From NCBI RefSeq assembly GCF_044596045.1, contig NZ_CP138995.1, forward strand, positions 2,108,001 to 2,172,000: a DNA stretch of 64,000 nucleotides, written 5' to 3'. Positions 60,006 to 64,000 of the stretch are shown one piece after another. The notes below the pieces were generated by a model. It saw only the letters and a program-made list of their open reading frames with translations, did not search any database and was not told the DNA's origin. A program made the translations under genes and the position numbers. Position 1 is the first letter of the stretch, and each line of letters opens with the position of its first letter. The stretch comes from Flagellimonas sp947499585. Its GTDB lineage: Bacteria > Bacteroidota > Bacteroidia > Flavobacteriales > Flavobacteriaceae.

Positions 60006-60932
60006 CTATTCCTTTTCTGTTATCATGTCTGGTTGTCCAGTTACGTTTAGATTAAAAATGTCATTTCTTGCATAGTGCCCAATAACATCAAAATCTAATT
60101 TACTCACAGTTACATCTTTAAGATCTAACTCTGCCACCAGTGCACCTGCTTCACCAAAGAGAGGTCCAGCAATAATTTTTCCTAAGGGGGACACGATAAT
60201 GCTTCCTCCAGGGCATATATCCTCTTTTTCGTTTTCTACTAAATGTTGGTATTCAGTAGGATACATAGATTTCGTGTAGAATTGATTACAGCCTAAAACA
60301 AAACACCTACCTTCTAAAGCAATGTGTTGCATGGTTGATATCCATTCCTCTCTTGAGTCAGCTGTCGGGGCAATATAGATTTCCACTCCTTTTTGGTACA
60401 TGGCCATTCTTGCCATAGGCATATAGTTTTCCCAACAGATAAGGCCTCCCATTTTTCCAATCTTAGTATCAAAACTCACTAAAGATTCTCCTGAAGCTTC
60501 TGCCCAAACAATTCGTTCGGTGCCAGTGGGTTTAATTTTTCGATGTACACCCAATAATCCGGTAGAAGGTGAAATGTATGCCATGGAACAATATAGACTT
60601 CCGTTGACTTTTAGTCTTTCGGTTATTCCAACTACTAGATATACATTTTGTGACTTAGAAAGTTCTTCTAAAAATTCAAGATCATCCCCATCCAAACAAA
60701 CACTGTTTTCATAATACTTGGCGTACAATTGTTTTCCCTCCATAGAACGACTTCCTACGGTTGCTCCAAAAGTGAAGCCTCTTGGATACCCTGGGACAAA
60801 AGATTCTGGAAAGACAATTAAATTACAGCCCTGCGCCGCATGTTTTTTAGTTAAATCAGCTAGTTTTTCAAAGGTTTTCTGTTTATCAAAGAAAACAGGA
60901 CTTTCCTGTATGAGCGCTACTTTTACCTTCAT
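60006..60932 (-). CDS. Nitrilase superfamily carbon-nitrogen hydrolase
   Basis: 308 aa, a nitrilase/cyanide-hydrolase-branch size. The Glu-Lys-Cys triad is visible in IVFPESFVPGYPRG, HRKIKPTGTERIVW and GGLICWENYMP. The GxxxxxGYPRG and WxEAxG segments point to the true nitrilase branch (branch 1) rather than amidases such as omega-amidase. It would turn a nitrile into a carboxylate and ammonia. It is cytoplasmic. It is encoded 2 nt upstream of the alcohol dehydrogenase and 47 nt after the TraB-like gene, inside the minus-strand run. Confidence 0.92.
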   Translation of the reverse strand: MKVKVALIQESPVFFDKQKTFEKLADLTKKHAAQGCNLIVFPESFVPGYPRGFTFGATVGSRSMEGKQLYAKYYENSVCLDGDDLEFLEELSKSQNVYLVVGITERLKVNGSLYCSMAYISPSTGLLGVHRKIKPTGTERIVWAEASGESLVSFDTKIGKMGGLICWENYMPMARMAMYQKGVEIYIAPTADSREEWISTMQHIALEGRCFVLGCNQFYTKSMYPTEYQHLVENEKEDICPGGSIIVSPLGKIIAGPLFGEAGALVAELDLKDVTVSKLDFDVIGHYARNDIFNLNVTGQPDMITEKE

Positions 60933-60979
60933 AAGTATTTGTATTAAGGTATTAAAAGTTCTATTATCTTAATTTTTGA

Positions 60980-61756
60980 TTATTCTTTTTCAATGGCCTT
61001 TAGAAAAGGTTCCATTTTAATAAGGTCGATATCATCTCTTTTTCTCAACTCCCGTATAAACCAACTTTTGTGTCCGGCACCATAGGTGATTAAAAAGCGT
61101 TTACCAGAATAGCGGTGTTTTTCCAATGCTTTTTCAATATTCCAGTAATGCGCAATATTGATGTTGTCCCAGCCGCCAAGACCCAATTCTATATTAAAAA
61201 GCTTATTGTAGACCTGCAGCGAAATATCTTGAATACTATCATAAGTATCCGTATGTATGAAATGGGGGTCGTTTACTTTTCCAGTCGCTTTGTAGACAGA
61301 ATCTGAACGGTTATTGGCTTCAATATAGGCAGTCCAATCTGATTTTCTTGTGGAATCTTGACTAATGGCGCGCAGTTTTGCACTTCTTTCATCAGCCATG
61401 GGCTTTGTCCAACCAGCAGTTGGGATAATCTCAAAATCCATTTCCTTTGTCAATGGAAAAATGACATCCACATATTCTGGAAAACGCATTACTCTTGGTT
61501 CTGAAATACTATCATCCCTTTTAAAGCCTTCAACAGCAGCTTGAAACCTATCTGGCGGAATTTCTGCCAAGATAAAATCGGGATTAATTTCTTTAATTAA
61601 CTTCCTTAAGTACGGAAGGTTATAAACACTATCAGTTAAATGTCCACTGTGAATGGTACCAAGTATTAATACCTCATTTTTTAACGGTTTCTGGGCTTGC
61701 TCTTCACAACTTAGCAAAAGAAGCAATGCGATGCTGAAAGTTATAAATGTCTTCAT
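60980..61756 (-). CDS. TraB/TIKI-like lipoprotein hydrolase candidate
   Basis: 258 aa. Lipoprotein signal (ITFSIALLLLLSC). The region EVLILGTIHSGHLTDSVYNLPYLRKLIKEINPDFILAEIPPDRF resembles the first block of TraB/PrgY/TIKI proteins (GTxHxxH, then ExxxxR). A second block, WNIEKALEKHRYSGKRFLITYGAGHKSWFIRELRKRDD, has the GAGH motif near the C-terminus, also typical. TIKI is a metalloprotease; bacterial members are largely uncharacterised. The start overlaps the arginase-like gene's stop by 4 bp. The assignment rests on two motifs, so confidence is moderate. Confidence 0.65.
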   Translation of the reverse strand: MKTFITFSIALLLLLSCEEQAQKPLKNEVLILGTIHSGHLTDSVYNLPYLRKLIKEINPDFILAEIPPDRFQAAVEGFKRDDSISEPRVMRFPEYVDVIFPLTKEMDFEIIPTAGWTKPMADERSAKLRAISQDSTRKSDWTAYIEANNRSDSVYKATGKVNDPHFIHTDTYDSIQDISLQVYNKLFNIELGLGGWDNINIAHYWNIEKALEKHRYSGKRFLITYGAGHKSWFIRELRKRDDIDLIKMEPFLKAIEKE

Positions 61757-62559
61757 TTCATCAATACGTTTATGATTTTTTCAATGGGGCGTAATTCTTC
61801 AAGGTTTGCAGTGATAGATTCCAAAACACTTGTTCCAACCACATTAAAATTTCTTTTTAATTCTGAAATGCATTCTTCTGCATCTTTTATCATTAGACCA
61901 TTAGGAACTTGATAATAGGTCTTGTCATAATCTGCGGGTTCCAAGCAATCAAAATCAAAATGTAAATAGAGATTCTCAATGCTTTTGGATTGCAATGTTG
62001 AAATTAGCTCTGGAATATTCAGCTTTTTTGGGTTATAGATACTTCCACTATCCAATCTTATTTTTTCCGCCTCATCAATGTCACGTAACCCCACATAATG
62101 AATTTGAGAGCTATTTATGGTACTAAACATTAAATTGTCCATGTTGGATTCTCCTTCTCCCAAAAGTGTTCTCAATGGCATGCCATGAAAATTGCAACTT
62201 GCCGAATCACATGGTTTATTGATATCTGCATGGGCATCAAACCATATAACACCCAGATCGGGATATTTAGCGTTAAGGTAGGATACGGGCACAATTTCAA
62301 GGCCACAATCTCCACCAATAGTAGCAGTGGTGTTGGGTTTTTCTGTCTCTAGAAACTGTTTGAATCGCTGCAACTGTTCATAGATGGCATCGTAATTATT
62401 TATTTGGAATTTTTGTACTCCATTTTCTCCTGCCGAAATGTGGGATAGGGGTATTTGAACAAAATCTAGATCTTTCAAATATTCCAACACAGCGAAAGCA
62501 CCTGATTCTATGTTCTTACCTAATCCAGCGCCTTGCCATTGTGGAAAGTAGATTTTCAT
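61753..62559 (-). CDS. Arginase-family protein with GGDC motif
   Basis: 268 aa from the Met at 62559, which follows the M1 peptidase stop by 13 nt; earlier in-frame Mets lie inside the peptidase gene. Ureohydrolase fold motifs: GGDCGLEIVPVSYLNAKYPDLGVIWFDAHADIN and LHFDFDCLEPADYDKTYYQVP. The DAHAD and DxD metal ligands are present, but the first-motif histidine (GGDH in arginases) is cysteine here. The enzyme may therefore bind only one manganese strongly or hydrolyse a non-guanidine substrate. It sits in a tight run between the M1 peptidase and TraB-like genes, which suggests a role in handling peptide or amino-acid breakdown products (inference). Confidence 0.85.
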   Translation of the reverse strand: MKIYFPQWQGAGLGKNIESGAFAVLEYLKDLDFVQIPLSHISAGENGVQKFQINNYDAIYEQLQRFKQFLETEKPNTTATIGGDCGLEIVPVSYLNAKYPDLGVIWFDAHADINKPCDSASCNFHGMPLRTLLGEGESNMDNLMFSTINSSQIHYVGLRDIDEAEKIRLDSGSIYNPKKLNIPELISTLQSKSIENLYLHFDFDCLEPADYDKTYYQVPNGLMIKDAEECISELKRNFNVVGTSVLESITANLEELRPIEKIINVLMK

Positions 62560-62572
62560 ACTAGCATTGAAA

Positions 62573-64000
62573 TTAAATTTTCTGATGCAGGATGTAAAAA
62601 TTATTGTCAAAAACCAGTTCACTGCTTTGCAATGTCTCAGTTTTCCATTCTTTACTGGGAAACAGCCACTGTTCCTTACCATCCGTAAAAACCCTGATGG
62701 GCATGTCAAAATCTTCTACGGTGTCCACATAGCGGTGTGTAATGGACTTTTCTTCCAGTTTGTATTCCAATTTTGGAATCATGGTTGTTCTCAAATACTG
62801 ATTGAAGAAGGCGGACAAGTCTTTTTTTGTTTTTTCGCTGATATAGTTTTCAATCTGCTCGGTGGTTACTGTTTGGTGATAGAATTCAGCATTTAACCCC
62901 CTTAGAATTTCCCTCCACAATGTATCGTCTTCAATGAGTTGCCGTAAAGTGTGCAACATATTAGCTCCTTTGTAATACATATCGCCAGAGCCTTTTTTGT
63001 TGACATTGTAAGTGCCTATGATAGGGATGTCATTTTGAATGTTGGCTCTTGTTCCTATAACGTATTCGGATGCCGCTTTGGTCCCGTAATGATAATCTAA
63101 ATACAGATTTTCAGAATAGGCAGTAAACCCTTCATGAATCCACATATCCGCAACATCTTTGTATGTTATATTGTTGGCAAACCACTCATGACCTCCTTCA
63201 TGGATAATGATAAAATCAAACTTTAACCCCCAACCGGTACTGGACAAATCCCTACCTAAATATCCATTTTGATATTGATTTCCATAGGTAACTGAACTTT
63301 GGTGTTCCATTCCTAAATATGGGACTTCTACCAATTTAAAACTGTCTTCATAAAAAGGGTAGGGGCCAAACCAATGCTCAAAAGCTTCCAACATCATGGG
63401 AGCTTGTTTAAACTGCTCTTTGGCCTTATCCAAATTATCACGTAAAACATAATAATCTACATCCAATGTGCCTTTTTCCCCTTCATACTTCTCACCAAAG
63501 TGAACGTAGTCCCCAATGTTCACATTTACGCCGTAATTATTTATTGGATTGGATACAAACCAATCGTACAGCTTGTACCCACCAAAGTCATAAAGGTATT
63601 CTTCCCTTAACCTTCCGTTTGCCACTGCTACTAAATCCTTCGGAACATCAATAGCAATACGCATGCTATCCACCTCATCATACATATGGTCTTTGTTGGG
63701 CCACCATGCACTTGCTCCCAGACCTTGACAAGATGTAGCCACAAAAGGATTTCCATTGTTGTCCTTTTTCCAAGAGAAGCCCCCGTCCCATGGTGCTCTT
63801 TTTGCCTTTCTTGGTTTTCCGGAATATTGCACATATAATTCGTTGAACTCTCCCGGGACTTGTTTTTTCTTTAAATGGATAAAATGTGCCGGACCATAAG
63901 AAGTATAATTTAGGTCTTCATTGTCTTGAGACACGGCTATTATTTTCAGGGGTTTTTGTAAATCGATTTGAATGACATCTGACTCTTCCAAAACTTTATA
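62573..64000 (-). CDS. M1 family metallo-aminopeptidase, N-terminus outside window
   Basis: 475 codons visible; the frame stays open to the window edge, so the start and the first part of the protein lie beyond 64000. The peptidase core is present: substrate-facing YLGMEHQSSVTYGN (GxMEN-like site, here GMEHQ), zinc site HEGGHEWF with the third ligand glutamate 18 residues on in MWIHEGFTAYSENLY, and the catalytic tyrosine region GDMYYKGANMLHTLR. The C-terminal part is short (WLFPSKEW... ILHQKI), lacking the long helical domain of aminopeptidase N, as in several Bacteroidota M1 enzymes. It is the first visible gene of the minus-strand run that includes arginase, nitrilase and amidohydrolases. 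Confidence 0.92.
   Translation of the reverse strand, partial: YKVLEESDVIQIDLQKPLKIIAVSQDNEDLNYTSYGPAHFIHLKKKQVPGEFNELYVQYSGKPRKAKRAPWDGGFSWKKDNNGNPFVATSCQGLGASAWWPNKDHMYDEVDSMRIAIDVPKDLVAVANGRLREEYLYDFGGYKLYDWFVSNPINNYGVNVNIGDYVHFGEKYEGEKGTLDVDYYVLRDNLDKAKEQFKQAPMMLEAFEHWFGPYPFYEDSFKLVEVPYLGMEHQSSVTYGNQYQNGYLGRDLSSTGWGLKFDFIIIHEGGHEWFANNITYKDVADMWIHEGFTAYSENLYLDYHYGTKAASEYVIGTRANIQNDIPIIGTYNVNKKGSGDMYYKGANMLHTLRQLIEDDTLWREILRGLNAEFYHQTVTTEQIENYISEKTKKDLSAFFNQYLRTTMIPKLEYKLEEKSITHRYVDTVEDFDMPIRVFTDGKEQWLFPSKEWKTETLQSSELVFDNNFYILHQKI

Noticed and set aside
1..64000. CRISPR arrays, tRNA or rRNA genes, insertion sequences, prophage
   Set aside because: No direct-repeat arrays, cloverleaf candidates, transposase or phage genes were visible in the short intergenic spaces. 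Only a computed tRNA or IS search could exclude them formally.

Overview
The window reads as chromosomal DNA of a marine-type flavobacterium (Bacteroidota, Flavobacteriaceae). The evidence is low GC content, dense TonB-dependent receptors with carboxypeptidase-regulatory-like N-termini, a PorP/SprF type IX secretion protein, many lipoproteins, DUF4249, DUF6090, DUF2490 and LETM1-like proteins, LytS/LytTR two-component genes, and little sign of Shine-Dalgarno leaders. No rRNA, tRNA, CRISPR, insertion sequence or phage gene was seen. Both ends cut a gene: a PFOR-family oxidoreductase on the left and an M1 aminopeptidase on the right.

Layout. 1-6.1 kb (+): divergent PFOR, Tat-exported nitronate-monooxygenase-like protein, PLP decarboxylase. 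6.1-10 kb (-): a TPR/histidine kinase/receiver/nucleotide-cyclase hybrid and a DUF2141 protein. 10.2-18.3 kb: TonB receptor, DoxX, GNAT, PorP with a C-terminal extension, PaiB-like protein, S9 peptidase. 18.4-22 kb (-): MBOAT acyltransferase with two tandem SGNH-like partners. 22-29 kb: NTF2-like lipoprotein, serine hydrolase, a TonB receptor/DUF4249 pair, and a GHL10-like lipoprotein on the other strand. 29-33.2 kb (+): TPR protein, LytS kinase with a C-terminal 2TM domain, four tandem free-standing 2TM proteins, LytTR regulator. 33.2-39.7 kb: LETM1-like protein, then two half-size DUF4331 proteins, a TPR lipoprotein and a TonB receptor. 39.8-50 kb: MscS, OmpW, ECF42-type sigma with a YCII protein, MarR-GNAT fusion, ECF sigma/anti-sigma pair, small stress-type genes (VOC, NTF2-like, YjdJ, YjdI, Cu/Zn SOD), hydrolase-OsmC fusion, DUF2490. 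50-64 kb: a large BNR/VPS10-type protein, DUF6090, then a tightly packed minus-strand run: M1 peptidase, arginase-like, TraB-like, nitrilase, alcohol dehydrogenase, YdeI-like, and three amidohydrolases.

The most interesting system is the LytS-2TM / 4x 2TM / LytTR locus. Three promoters (in front of the TonB receptor at 10247, the TPR-LytS genes at 29012 and the 2TM genes at 31126) carry the same pair of 9-bp direct repeats 12 bp apart, matching the published LytTR binding architecture. In all three the repeat pair ends exactly 34 nt before a degenerate Bacteroidota -7 element. I infer an autoregulated membrane-sensing regulon that reaches a distant TonB receptor. Other points worth attention are a PFOR-family enzyme that has lost three of the four proximal-cluster cysteines and the glycine-rich domain III loop, a palindromic MarR operator with a look-alike 4 kb away in a structured intergenic region, and a DUF4331 protein split into two consecutive genes.
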